Below are positions 1 through 11,295 of a DNA stretch of 64,000 bases, piece after piece (within the stretch, counting starts at the first letter, position 1; each line of letters starts with the position of its first letter). The stretch comes from Pollenia angustigena (taxonomy: Eukaryota > Arthropoda > Insecta > Diptera > Polleniidae). The stretch is taken from NCBI GenBank assembly GCA_930367215.1, contig OV884059.1, positions 7,712,945 through 7,776,944 on the forward strand. Direction: 5' to 3'. Under the pieces are notes generated by a model. That model searched no databases. It had not been told where the DNA came from and saw nothing but the letters and a program-made list of their open reading frames with translations. A program made the position numbers and the translations under genes.

Positions 1-640
1 ATTGCATTACTCCTTCCGGCTTACGCCTAACGGTTTTTTTTTAGCCAGTTGCAACAGCTGGTTCACGAACTCCATGAAATTGTCTACTGAATCCTATTTC
101 TTCGCCGATCTAAGCATAAATGCGATCACGTTTTCTGCTATAATGTATTGTGTTCTGCCTTCTAGTCTTCATTAGGACATGCTGGACACCTTAGTGGGGT
201 GTCATGTTAGAAGCGTATGGTACCACTTGTATCCTCCATGCCCTGAAAAAAACTGTTCTAATTTACTTTTATTGATAAATTCATTTGTTTTTTTTTTTAA
301 TATTAATTTGTTGAGTTATTCCACTATTCTTGCTACTTGTAGATAGATTTCTTTCTGTCTACTTAACGCATGGAACTTCTCACAGTTTTTGGATTATTGC
401 TTAACGTATGGTTTATATCGGATAATTTCTAAGCTCTTGTGTCTAACGGGATAATTCCAGCAATAACACTGGCTTCTTCGAAGGCAACTTCTTCTGAAGA
501 AGGATATGATGTCCTTTGTTTTTGCCTTTTTTTACGGAATTCTGCCATACTGTGGTGCTCAATACAGGAATATCGAGCTTGTCACCTACGAAATAAGTCT
601 TCTTCAGCTTTGTTTGGGTCCTCTAATATTTGGCATTAAA
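1..640. other. AT-rich DNA, no gene recognised
   Basis: Two short open frames of 60-66 codons overlap near 439-688 but have low-complexity composition, no recognisable domain and no splice context. I see no RNA gene or mobile-element border here. Confidence 0.4.
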
Positions 641-1665
641 CTAGCTAGAGCGTTTACAACCCCCAGTCTCATCTACAGTCTCGTTTAATGTCTTGTAAAG
701 CCTTCTTCTCATCTATTATTATTACCTTTAGTTACTATAAAGAGTATTGGGCCAAACAAAGTCTCATCTATAGTCTCGTTTACAGTCTTGTATAAAGTCT
801 CGTTCTTTATCTTTTCTATAGTCTCATCTTAAGCCTTTTCAAGGCTGGTCTATATATTCGTCAACACTTTCTTTAATAGCCTCGTCTATAGCCTTTTAGT
901 CTCCTTTTAAGTCTCTTTTATAGTCTCGTCCTAAGTCCCGTCTTGAATCTAGTCTTTAGTCTCGCCTAGGTTTCGTCTACAGTCTCGTCCAGAGTTTCGT
1001 CTAACTATAGTATTTTTCCAAGTCTCGTCTGTAGTCCTGTCTAGAGCCAAGTTGCGTCTAGGTTTTTTGTCTATAGTCACGTCTATCTATCTGCAGTCTT
1101 CTCTAGAGTCTAGTCTATAGTCGAGACTAAAAGCTCGTTTTTAATCATCTATTATCTATTATTTATCTATAATTATTTTCTTTAGCTCCTATTTCATCTA
1201 TAGTTTTGTATATAGTCTCGTCTATAATCTCGTCCATATTTTCGTCTATATTCTCATCTTAAGTTTTTTTAGTAGTCTGGTCTAAAGTCACGTCCAAACT
1301 TTCTTTAATAGTCTTATCTATATTCTTTTTTGTATGCATCATAGTCTCATCTAAAGTCTCGCATACCGTCCCGTCTAGAATCTATTCTATAGTCTCGCCT
1401 AGAATTTCGCCCGAAGTATTGTCTATTATCTCGTACTAAGTCTTTTTAATTGTCTGGTCTATAGTATTCTCTGAACTTACTTAAGGAGTTTCCTCTATTA
1501 CCGTTGTAATCTCGTCTATTGTCTCGGCTAGATTTTCGTCTAAAGTCACGTCCGAAGGTTGGTCTAACTACTATAGTATCGTTCATAGTCTTGTCTGTAG
1601 TCTCGTCTTAAGGCTCGTTTAAAGTTTCGTCTTTAGTTTATCTGTAGTTTCAAATATTTTTTCTC
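640..1665 (+). repeat. Degenerate GTCTCGTCTATAGTCT array (part 1)
   Basis: About 1 kb is built from variants of a 5-16 bp phrase such as AGTCTCGTCTATAGTCT, with the frame drifting between GTCTATA, GTCTCGTC and AGTCTAG. Every copy reads in the same orientation, so this is a simple-sequence or minisatellite tract that has decayed by substitution. The same phrase recurs at 5640-6345 and 6750-6960. No protein-coding frame is open through it. Confidence 0.8.
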
Positions 1666-4600
1666 CGTTATAATTCAATATCGCCTAACATTTAAAGTTT
1701 AAGTAACATTTTTTTTTCGTAGAAGAATTGTTTTTTTTTACAGTTAAAGTGAAATTTTTTTCGCAGGAGAAAATTTTTGTGTTCCAAAAAAATTTTTTAC
1801 GGTTTAACAAAAAAAAAAGTACCTTAAAACTACTTTTTTTCTCATCAAAAAATTCTTCTGCATAAAAATTTCTTTAAAACTTTTCTGTTTATTTTGTTGC
1901 ATACTTAAATCAAACATAAATCCTTTGTTGCAACTTAATGTGTGCAAGTGTTTGTGTATAAATGTTGAAATATATTTATTTAAATAGTTTCATCATTTAT
2001 TTTACTCCAGTTCTTGTTTTCTATTTTTTTCCTCTGTTTTTTTGTTTCTTTTATGAATAAATAACATGCATATGTTTCCGTTTCCTTTTCAACTGAAATC
2101 TCCATATTCTTTGTTTTGTTGCACAGTTTTATGTTATTTTTTTTTCTTTGCTTTTGGTTCAGCCATTGTTATTGCTGGCACTTCTTTTTTTGTTCAATGT
2201 TTTATTTTATTATATTTTATTTATAATCTTTATGCTTCATTATACCGGAAAAAGTATTTCTTTTTTTTTTTTTTTTGCTATAGAAGAGAAAAAAAAAATC
2301 ACATAAAAACCCAACTGACTTAAACAAGCGATTGAGTGACATGTTGAGGAGAGAGGACTTATAAGGTGGGGTAAGACATACTTGTATGGTTTACCTACCT
2401 TATATTACAGTTAATATATAGGGGTTTCATTAGCTTGATGAAGTAGAAAAAAAACGGTAGTTTAAAGTGCAGGGTTTGTTTTAGTTTAAAGTAAAGTCTA
2501 AGCCAGAGATCGGCAAACACAAACTCATTCTAGTAGTATAAGTGAGAATAGAAATCAATGCAAGCAGTGTACTAAAATAACAGTAATAAAATAGTAGAAA
2601 ATTCTTCAAACCCTGCAAACAACAAAATAAAATATTTTAAACAAACAGTTGTCAAATGAAGGCACGCCTTCTTTTTAAGATTTGTGACAGATTATGGCGT
2701 AGAAAAACCTTAGGTACAATAAATCGTATACAAAGCCTGGCCAACCTCTAAACTAACGTCAAAGCCTTAAAATTAACGTAATTACGTGGCGCCAAAGTAA
2801 TGCTTTGTATCTGATATAACTAGAAGCGTCCCAACTTTTATTAAGTTATATTTAGCCTACATCAAATCTATGGTCTAACCCCTATATTAATACAAAAAAA
2901 TTTTATAGAAAAATCGTTTCATAAACCTTTTCATTGAAAATTCGTTTAATGAACCTTTTATTAACCTGAAATGTTTTTTATGAATATGGGTCACCTGGTA
3001 TTAGTCTAGACTAAAGACAGTACAAAATTTAGTTTAGCCTATATTCTAATCTATGGGTTAAGATTTCGGTGTTAAAAGGGCCAATGTCAAAATATTTACT
3101 TTTGAGAAAATTTAAATTAAATTGTTTTTTTAGAAGAGTTCTTACTGAAATTTGCTAGCAAAACCCTCATGAAGCTGTTCTGCGCTAAATACATTTGCTG
3201 TTTCATAAAAAAAAGAAAAAAAAAATATGTTAAGAGAAAACACCTAATGACATTGACCCTTTTAACACCAAGCCACAATTTTAATGGCAGCCATTATGGT
3301 CTAACATCGGTCTCTTTGCGATACCCTGAGCGTATTACCGTTTCGAAAGCTTAGCCGATTAGATAATCTGTAAATCATTCATCTAGGCGACTACCTTGTT
3401 TGGAAAGTTGTACCCATGTTCTTTAACTTTAGTAAGAACTTCTCGCATCGAAAAGATGTGAAACAAAATGTTCCATCGTTTCTCGAAAACTGAGATAAAA
3501 GAGTGTCTGTAACTCATGTCGAAAACTATCAAAAGAGATTACGTCGTTGCGACTTTAATGTTTGTTGCTTACAAAATGGGTTTAAAAAAATTCATATATA
3601 TTTCAAAAATGTTAAAATCAACAAACAAATTTTTTTTAATTGTTCTTATTTAGTGTTAAAATTGTTTCTCGCCCCATTTTTTCGTGAGTGTGTTTGACAG
3701 TTCAAAGCGGGAATTTTTCTCACAAAAATGTTAGACACACTTTTTCTGTAAATTGGCGAGTAATTTCCTTACGTGACAGCTATTACACGCCAATAAAGTT
3801 ACAGACACAGTTTAGTGAGACAAACAGCTTTTTGTTTCAATATATGGCATTTTTGTTTCATTTCACACCTTTCAATCGAAAAGATTCTCGACGCGAAAGT
3901 TACAGAACATGAATACTGGTATCCATTAAAGAGTTTCCTTAGAATTGTTCATGCTGTGGTTTTCCACATCGATATACGATATTACTTCAAGTCTTATCTT
4001 CAGTCAAGTTTAAAATTTTGTTTAGACCATTTCTTTTTGTTTCAGTATAGAACCCCTCTGAGATATGAGAAGTTCCATATGTGTATGCTTAATAGTATAT
4101 GTGTGTCATTCGTTTGGTGTTATGCTAGCGATTGTCATTTTACCGGAAGGCATATATTTTGTACTATAAGAGAAAAACTGTAACAGTGAGTAGCAAAAGT
4201 GGAGTGAAAGTTAATTAAGGTGAATATTTTTTGTTAAAGTTTCTGAATAAGAAAATTTTCGCTGTTAGAATGTCTTTTAGAAAAACTATTTTCCAATGTT
4301 CTTAAGGGAAAATGACAAAGATTAAGGGGAATATTTTGTAAATCCCTTCACCTTGCGCAGTTAATTTTTCAAAAATTTTAATGAAAATAGTTTTTAAGTG
4401 AGGTCAAGTGTTTTACAAAATAAGGGGATAAACGTATTTTCAATGCAATATTTGCAACAACATGTTTGATTAAAAATGAAATTTTATCCATGTCTGATAA
4501 TCAAATATTGCCGTTATTTAAACAATTTTTATTTCCACTGTCTCTTAAGGTGTCAGTTCTATAAAAAGAGGACACACAAAAAAAATGACAGTAAAAACAC

Positions 4601-5639
4601 TGCAAATAAATAAATAAATGGAAAAAAGTTCCTCAGAGATACGAGTAAAGTTTATCCTTTTTCTACATTTTGGGTTACTAACTCATGCATCAGTAAATAA
4701 AAGGCTCCCCTAAAGTATGCAATTCTTTGACAGCCTTTATGTATGCTTTAAAAAAGGTACAAGTAGTGTATGATCATTAAAAGTAAACAATAAAACAAAT
4801 ACATACATACATGTATAACTTGGAAATGTCTGCTTTAATGATTTAGGTTTATGATTATTATTATTATTATTTTTTGTTCTAAATACAAAAGACAAAAAAA
4901 TATGGAACAGTAGGATTTAAGTCAAAATAACCAAGTAAATTAAATAAAGCGGTTTTTAGAAAGAAGAGGATAAAAAAATTTCAAGTAAAAGCTACAAAAA
5001 AAGTTTAAATATTTCAAGTTTTAAAGTTTTTTATAAATTTAACATCAGTTTTGAAATTTTTTTTAATCCTTGAATCCTTTTTAATGCATACTCTTAAGTA
5101 TTCACTTTACTCATCCTGAATGTATGCTTTAATTCTTTCATTAAATAAGCAGCAGCTGTAGAAGTAGTAGTACCTTTAATCTTTCATTATCTATCAACAA
5201 TAGTTTTGTTATTCTCTATGAGAAGAACCATGAAGTACATATATACCCTCTAGATATTTTCGTCTGCTTGTTGCACATTTAAATGTTGCAGCCACAACAA
5301 AAACAAAAAAACCTTTTAACAAAACTCTTTTGTAATACGGCCAACAATATGACAGTCTATTTTAGAAAATGTCTTTTAAATAATCTAAAGAAAAAACTAG
5401 CTCATTTTATTTGTTGAAAGTAACTAAAATAAATTGTAAAGTCCTTTGAATGTCCTTTTTTTTGCGGCAAAACAATAGTCACAGTAATGCATCTTCAAGG
5501 AAATAATGGCCGGAAGGTACAAAAGTAGAACACAAAGTTTGTTTTGTTGAAAAGCAAGAGATTGGAAATCATGATAACGGAAACGAAGGGAAATTAAGGG
5601 GAAAATTAAAACTAAAAAAAACGATTGATTTCAGTTCAT
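1666..5639. other. Gene-poor AT-rich stretch with a possible foldback
   Basis: This 4 kb holds poly(T) and poly(A) tracts, an ATT microsatellite near 4853-4872, an ACAT run near 4800-4813, and short low-complexity open frames that I do not believe. Around 3400-3905 two segments containing TCGAAAAGATGTGAAACAAA-like sequence lie in opposite orientation and may be the arms of a decayed foldback element, but the arms are too diverged to set borders. A few CCTAAAGTATGC-like motifs occur near 4709 and 5121. Confidence 0.4.
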
Positions 5640-6345
5640 AGTCTAGTTTATAGACTATTTTTATAGTCACGCCTGTATTAAAATTTTTTGGTCTAGTCTT
5701 TAGTTGATCTATAGTGTTTGTCTAAAGTCTGGTCTAGATTCTGTTTTTTACAAGCCAGTCACAGAAACCGATTCCGATCGAAAGTGGAAGTGATTTCGTA
5801 TCTTACTACACATACAACGAAATCACTTTCGATCGGAATTGATTTCTGTGTCAATCAGTCCTGGGACGTCTTTAGTTTTATATTTCTGCCTGTTGTCACG
5901 TGCATAGTTGTCCATATAGTTAGGTTTATAATCTTCATTTTGGTATATAGTCTGGTTCATATAGGACTATAGTCTGTTCCATAGACTGGTGTATTTCTTG
6001 TCTAAAGTTTAACTTACAGTCTAGTCTATTCTATTATCTGCTGGTCTAAAGTCTTGTCTATATTTTGGTCTGTAGTTTGTTCTCTACTCTGGTCTTTTTT
6101 CTATTATGCAGGTGGCAACCCTCGATTGGTTGGATATGTTGGACTCTTACCGACCTTAACCACCCGTTTGGTCATTCTATGGTCTCGTTTAGAGACGCGT
6201 CAATAATCGTGTCTATGTGCTCGTAGTAAGTTTTTTCTATAACGTCGTCTACAGTTTTGTCTATATTTTGGCGCATAGTCTTGTCTGGATTCCCGTCTAT
6301 GATCTCTCCTGGAGTCGTATCTATAGGTTGGCTTATGGCGTTTTC
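5640..6345 (+). repeat. Degenerate GTCT(CG/GG)TCTATAGTC array (part 2)
   Basis: The GTCTATAGTCT phrase of the first array reappears in the same orientation, more diverged. It is interrupted by a foldback insertion at 5760-5851 and by a less repetitive patch near 6110-6170. A third, shorter patch lies at about 6750-6960, close to the 3' end of the SDR gene. Confidence 0.7.
5760..5851. mobile_element. Small foldback (hairpin) element
   Basis: The arms 5760-5799 and about 5817-5851 are inverted copies sharing TTCCGATCGAAAGTG and GTGATTTCGT, separated by about 17 bp. The sequence interrupts the GTCT array, so it is most easily read as a small inserted MITE. No target duplication could be fixed. 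The match is imperfect in the outer part of the arms. Confidence 0.6.
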
Positions 6346-7044
6346 TTTTCAGAGTAAAATTCTGCATTTATTCTGCCTTTTACATTTTTGTATGTTCTTT
6401 TCTGAAAAACATGTGTTATTTTAAAAGTGTAAAGCGTTCTTTTCTGACGATGTTCCCTTTAAAATTAAAAAAAAAAAAAAAATGCTACATGTTCAACACC
6501 CATTTTAATTAAAGGGGCATGAGTGCAGTACTAGATCAACGCGAATTGAGTACAAGATGGTGGCAAGTTTCGAGCCGTTAACACTAACAATGCAATACAA
6601 AAAACATCTGTTGTTTCTGTTGGCTTTGGATTGTTGTAGTCTTGCCACCACCTGTAATTGAAGTTACCTTGCATTTAAAAATGTTGCCAAGTCACATGTA
6701 ACACTTATGCAAAATTTTTTTTTAGAAAAGAAAACGCTATTAGAGTCTAGTATATTTTTCATTCTAACGTTTCGTTTGGTCCAGTCTATAGTTTTTTAGA
6801 CTATATTTGAGTCTGTTCAAATCTAGTCCACTATAGCCTTTCCTACTGGTCAAAATTGCGGTTCATTATAGAGATCATATGTTCGTCTATCTAAAGCTTT
6901 TCAATTCTCTTATGTAGTCTAGTCCTGAGATTATATAGACTAAAATTCGAAATTTCCATTATAGTTTCTTAAGCCGTTTTTTGTTTTCATTTTATTTATA
7001 AAATAAATTTTAATTTTATTATCACAAAATATTCGTTGTTTTTT
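6346..7044. other. 3' flank of the SDR gene
   Basis: AT-rich DNA downstream of the minus-strand SDR gene. It contains a poly(A) tract near 6468-6481, a short GTCT-type patch at 6750-6960, and the poly(A) signals described separately. No other gene is seen. Confidence 0.5.
6991..7020 (-). promoter_or_regulatory. Candidate poly(A) signals of the SDR gene
   Basis: On the minus strand AATAAA occurs at 7020-7015, about 25 nt after the stop codon, and again at 6996-6991. Either could be the hexamer that directs 3' end formation. A very short 3' UTR would be normal for a compact fly SDR gene. Hexamers are common by chance in DNA this AT-rich. Confidence 0.5.
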
Positions 7045-8067
7045 TTAATCTGATTTCTCCTTTAAACCCACCAATTTTTCACTTTCCTCCCACAACCAAT
7101 CAGCCATTTCGTCATCCCTGGCTTTTGCCAGCAGAGGATATAACTTCATTTTATCATAATACTGACCAGTTTTGCCCTCCATATCAGGTTCTAAAGCTAA
7201 ATATAAAATAGTTTGGGCACCACCTTTTGTTGTACGCATTAGAAATTTCGAAAATATTGAATTAAGAAAACCCAATACAGGATCATTGCGAGTAAGTTCC
7301 GATTGAACAGAGCCAGGATGCAAACAGTTTACGGTGACCTTTGAGTCTCTCAGCATACGTCCCAATTTACGGGTAAACAAAATATTAGCCAATTTACTGC
7401 GTCCATAGGCACCAAAACGGGTATATTTTTTCTCCAAATTCATGTCGTCTTTATTGAAATTGCCAAAAATATAAGCCAACGAGCTCACCACAACTATGCG
7501 ACTAGGGGCAGAGGCTTTTAAGGCATCCAGCAAGAGATTAGTCAATAGAAAATGACCCAAATGATTGACCCCGAATTGTTGTTCGAAACCATCTTGTGTT
7601 AGTTTACGGGGTGTGCTCATTATACCGGCATTATTGATTAAAATATCAAGACGTTTTTCCTCTTGCAAGAACTTTTCAGCAAATTCTCTTACCGATTTTA
7701 GAGAAGACAAGTCCAGAGAACGATTAAAGACATTAGTATTGCCGCTGAGAGAGACAATTTCCCGGCGAGCTTTCTCACATTTATCAAAATTTCTACAGGC
7801 CATATAAACACGAGCTCCTCTTTTAGCCAAGTCAAAAGCTACTTCTTTGCCTATACCGGTATTCGAACCGGTTACTATGACCACTTTGCCATCCAAACGA
7901 TTGTTTTTAGTGTAATAGGGACCCTCCCGCCACAAGTAGAATAAATACATGGACAAGGCCGACAGCAAAGACCAGCAGGCAAACTCAAATTCCTGGCTTC
8001 CTTTAAAGCAAAAGATTTTCACTTGATTACGGCAAAATAAACCATTTAAAAACTCCGCTATAGTCAT
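7045..8067 (-). CDS. Short-chain dehydrogenase/reductase, retinol dehydrogenase 11-14 type
   Basis: This intact 340-codon frame encodes a classical SDR. The family (vertebrate RDH11-14 and fly relatives) reduces or oxidises retinoid, lipid-aldehyde or related carbonyl substrates with NADP(H) at membranes. Visible features are a hydrophobic anchor at about residues 30-46, the cofactor motif TGSNTGIG (66-73), NNAG (145-148), a catalytic serine in VVVSS (probably S196), YGRSK with Y221 and K225, and HPG at 250-252. Length and motif spacing fit the family and no key residue is missing. The ATG is preferred because an upstream splice acceptor lies 12 nt before it on the minus strand. The coding part is a single exon and any 5' UTR exon must lie beyond the 470-bp array. 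The true substrate cannot be told from sequence, and I cannot name the orthologue with confidence. Confidence 0.95.
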   Translation of the reverse strand: MTIAEFLNGLFCRNQVKIFCFKGSQEFEFACWSLLSALSMYLFYLWREGPYYTKNNRLDGKVVIVTGSNTGIGKEVAFDLAKRGARVYMACRNFDKCEKARREIVSLSGNTNVFNRSLDLSSLKSVREFAEKFLQEEKRLDILINNAGIMSTPRKLTQDGFEQQFGVNHLGHFLLTNLLLDALKASAPSRIVVVSSLAYIFGNFNKDDMNLEKKYTRFGAYGRSKLANILFTRKLGRMLRDSKVTVNCLHPGSVQSELTRNDPVLGFLNSIFSKFLMRTTKGGAQTILYLALEPDMEGKTGQYYDKMKLYPLLAKARDDEMADWLWEESEKLVGLKEKSD

Positions 8068-8079
8068 GATGACGAAGTG

Positions 8080-8098
8080 CTAAAAAGCGAAAAAGGGG
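8080..8098 (-). promoter_or_regulatory. Predicted 3' splice acceptor in the SDR 5' UTR
   Basis: Read on the minus strand, a pyrimidine-rich tract ending CGCTTTTTAG lies directly before CACTTCGTCATC and the SDR start codon. This is a good acceptor (pyrimidines plus TAG). It suggests that a 5' UTR intron begins further upstream and that the 470-bp repeat array sits inside it. This is inference from sequence only; no donor was assigned. Confidence 0.45.
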
Positions 8099-8120
8099 TT
8101 TAACGAAAATATTGTTTTTT

Positions 8121-9706
8121 TCATTATCAAAAAAGTAATTTCAATTTTTGGGAATAAAAAATTTTAATTTCAAAAGATTTTGTTATTTGTGCTTAATTCC
8201 CAGTTTTTATTCTTGATAAAAACACTTGAAATTTATTGTTGATGGGATAAGCTATTCCTATGCATTTCACTGGTTGCTTAGGCCAGATCATCAGGAAACT
8301 TCATCCATAAAGATTTTAGACAAACTAAAGATATTAAACCAAATAAAACTGTTAAACGTATAAGACTTATAGCAACAGTTTTACTTGTAACAATATCAAA
8401 GCTTGAACAAAATACATCAACAATAAAAAAGTGGGTTTATCTCGTCTTACACTCCCCACTACAATTAGTTGAAATTCTCTCAACATTAATTGTAGTTGTA
8501 AGTAGGTTAAGAAAAACAAAATAAAAAACAAACAACAACTTACAAAAGATGTTGTCAATTAAGTGTTTTTTTAGGCCGTGCACTTGCCTGTTTATTATCA
8601 AAAAGTAATTTCAATTTTTGGGAATAAAAAATTTTAATTTCAAAAGATTTTGTTATTTGTGCTTAATTCCCAGTTTTTATTCTTGATAAAAACACTTGAA
8701 ATTTATTGTTGATGGGATAAGCTATTCCTATGCATTTCACTGGTTGCTTAGGCCAGATCATCAGGAAACTTCATCCATAAAGATTTTAGACAAACTAAAG
8801 ATATTAAACCAAATAAAACTGTTAAACGTATAAGACTTATAGCAACAGTTTTACTTGTAACAATATCAAAGCTTGAACAAAATACATCAACAATAAAAAA
8901 GTGGGTTTATCTCGTCTTACACTCCCCACTACAATTAGTTGAAATTCTCTCAACATTAATTGTAGTTGTAAGTAGGTTAAGAAAAACAAAATAAAAAACA
9001 AACAACAACTTACAAAAGATGTTGTCAATTAAGTGTTTTTTTAGGCCGTGCACTTGCCTGTTTATTATCAAAAAGTAATTTCAATTTTTGGGAATAAAAA
9101 ATTTTAATTTCAAAAGATTTTGTTATTTGTGCTTAATTCCCAGTTTTTATTCTTGATAAAAACACTTGAAATTTATTGTTGATGGGATAAGCTATTCCTA
9201 TGCATTTCACTGGTTGCTTAGGCCAGATCATCAGGAAACTTCATCCATAAAGATTTTAGACAAACTAAAGATATTAAACCAAATAAAACTGTTAAACGTA
9301 TAAGACTTATAGCAACAGTTTTACTTGTAACAATATCAAAGCTTGAACAAAATACATCAACAATAAAAAAGTGGGTTTATCTCGTCTTACACTCCCCACT
9401 ACAATTAGTTGAAATTCTCTCAACATTAATTGTAGTTGTAAGTAGGTTAAGAAAAACAAAATAAAAAACAAACAACAACTTACAAAAGATGTTGTCAATT
9501 AAGTGTTTTTTTAGGCCGTGCACTTGCCTGTTTATTATCAAAAAGTAATTTCAATTTTTGGGAATAAAAAATTTTAATTTCAAAAGATTTTGTTATTTGT
9601 GCTTAATTCCCAGTTTTTATTCTTGATAAAAACACTTGAAATTTATTGTTGATGGGATAAGCTATTCCTATGCATTTCACTGGTTGCTTAGGCCAGATCA
9701 TCAGGA
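8121..9706 (-). repeat. 470-bp unit array, left arm (about 3.4 copies)
   Basis: A unit repeats with an exact 470-bp period. For example, one 63-codon frame recurs at 8367, 8837 and 9307 on the minus strand, and the TCATCAGG landmark recurs at 8288, 8758, 9228 and 9698. Copies look identical by eye except for the first boundary, which implies recent amplification or conversion. The 63-codon frame is hydrophobic and low-complexity, has no recognisable domain, and is probably not a gene. The arm stops abruptly at 9706, where orientation flips. Confidence 0.95.
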
Positions 9707-11295
9707 AGTGCACGGCCTAAAAAAACACTTAATTGACAACATCTTTTGTAAGTTGTTGTTTGTTTTTTATTTTGTTTTTCTTAACCTACTTACAACTACA
9801 ATTAATGTTGAGAGAATTTCAACTAATTGTAGTGGGGAGTGTAAGACGAGATAAACCCACTTTTTTATTGTTGATGTATTTTGTTCAAGCTTTGATATTG
9901 TTACAAGTAAAACTGTTGCTATAAGTCTTATACGTTTAACAGTTTTATTTGGTTTAATATCTTTAGTTTGTCTAAAATCTTTATGGATGAAGTTTCCTGA
10001 TGATCTGGCCTAAGCAACCAGTGAAATGCATAGGAATAGCTTATCCCATCAACAATAAATTTCAAGTGTTTTTATCAAGAATAAAAACTGGGAATTAAGC
10101 ACAAATAACAAAATCTTTTGAAATTAAAATTTTTTATTCCCAAAAATTGAAATTACTTTTTGATAATAAACAGGCAAGTGCACGGCCTAAAAAAACACTT
10201 AATTGACAACATCTTTTGTAAGTTGTTGTTTGTTTTTTATTTTGTTTTTCTTAACCTACTTACAACTACAATTAATGTTGAGAGAATTTCAACTAATTGT
10301 AGTGGGGAGTGTAAGACGAGATAAACCCACTTTTTTATTGTTGATGTATTTTGTTCAAGCTTTGATATTGTTACAAGTAAAACTGTTGCTATAAGTCTTA
10401 TACGTTTAACAGTTTTATTTGGTTTAATATCTTTAGTTTGTCTAAAATCTTTATGGATGAAGTTTCCTGATGATCTGGCCTAAGCAACCAGTGAAATGCA
10501 TAGGAATAGCTTATCCCATCAACAATAAATTTCAAGTGTTTTTATCAAGAATAAAAACTGGGAATTAAGCACAAATAACAAAATCTTTTGAAATTAAAAT
10601 TTTTTATTCCCAAAAATTGAAATTACTTTTTGATAATAAACAGGCAAGTGCACGGCCTAAAAAAACACTTAATTGACAACATCTTTTGTAAGTTGTTGTT
10701 TGTTTTTTATTTTGTTTTTCTTAACCTACTTACAACTACAATTAATGTTGAGAGAATTTCAACTAATTGTAGTGGGGAGTGTAAGACGAGATAAACCCAC
10801 TTTTTTATTGTTGATGTATTTTGTTCAAGCTTTGATATTGTTACAAGTAAAACTGTTGCTATAAGTCTTATACGTTTAACAGTTTTATTTGGTTTAATAT
10901 CTTTAGTTTGTCTAAAATCTTTATGGATGAAGTTTCCTGATGATCTGGCCTAAGCAACCAGTGAAATGCATAGGAATAGCTTATCCCATCAACAATAAAT
11001 TTCAAGTGTTTTTATCAAGAATAAAAACTGGGAATTAAGCACAAATAACAAAATCTTTTGAAATTAAAATTTTTTATTCCCAAAAATTGAAATTACTTTT
11101 TGATAATAAACAGGCAAGTGCACGGCCTAAAAAAACACTTAATTGACAACATCTTTTGTAAGTTGTTGTTTGTTTTTTATTTTGTTTTTCTTAACCTACT
11201 TACAACTACAATTAATGTTGAGAGAATTTCAACTAATTGTAGTGGGGAGTGTAAGACGAGATAAACCCACTTTTTTATTGTTGATGTATTTTGTT
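9707..11295 (+). repeat. 470-bp unit array, right arm in opposite orientation
   Basis: The same unit continues on the plus strand with period 470 (landmark CCTGATGA at 9996, 10466 and 10936; frame starts at 9733, 10203, 10673 and 11143). The last copy is cut at about 11295, just after GATGTATTTTGTT. The two arms form an inverted repeat with arms of about 1.59 kb and essentially no spacer. At the junction CATCAGGA is joined to AGTGCACGG, and only one or two bases could be shared between the arms. The array could be genuine or a misassembly of a tandem array. Confidence 0.95.
9996..10047 (+). ncRNA. Hammerhead-ribozyme-like motif in the 470-bp unit
   Basis: CTGATGA (9997-10003) is followed by CTGG (10005-10008), a 9-nt loop, CCAG (10018-10021) and GAAA (10023-10026). 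This is the conserved-core, stem II, conserved-core order of a hammerhead ribozyme. Such motifs mark the terminal repeats of Penelope-like retroelements, whose copies often sit in tandem and inverted arrangements. Against it, the 10.1/11.1 position is a U-U mismatch, stem III is at best three pairs with a bulge, and I found no convincing stem I. The same sequence occurs in seven copies across the array. Confidence 0.3.
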
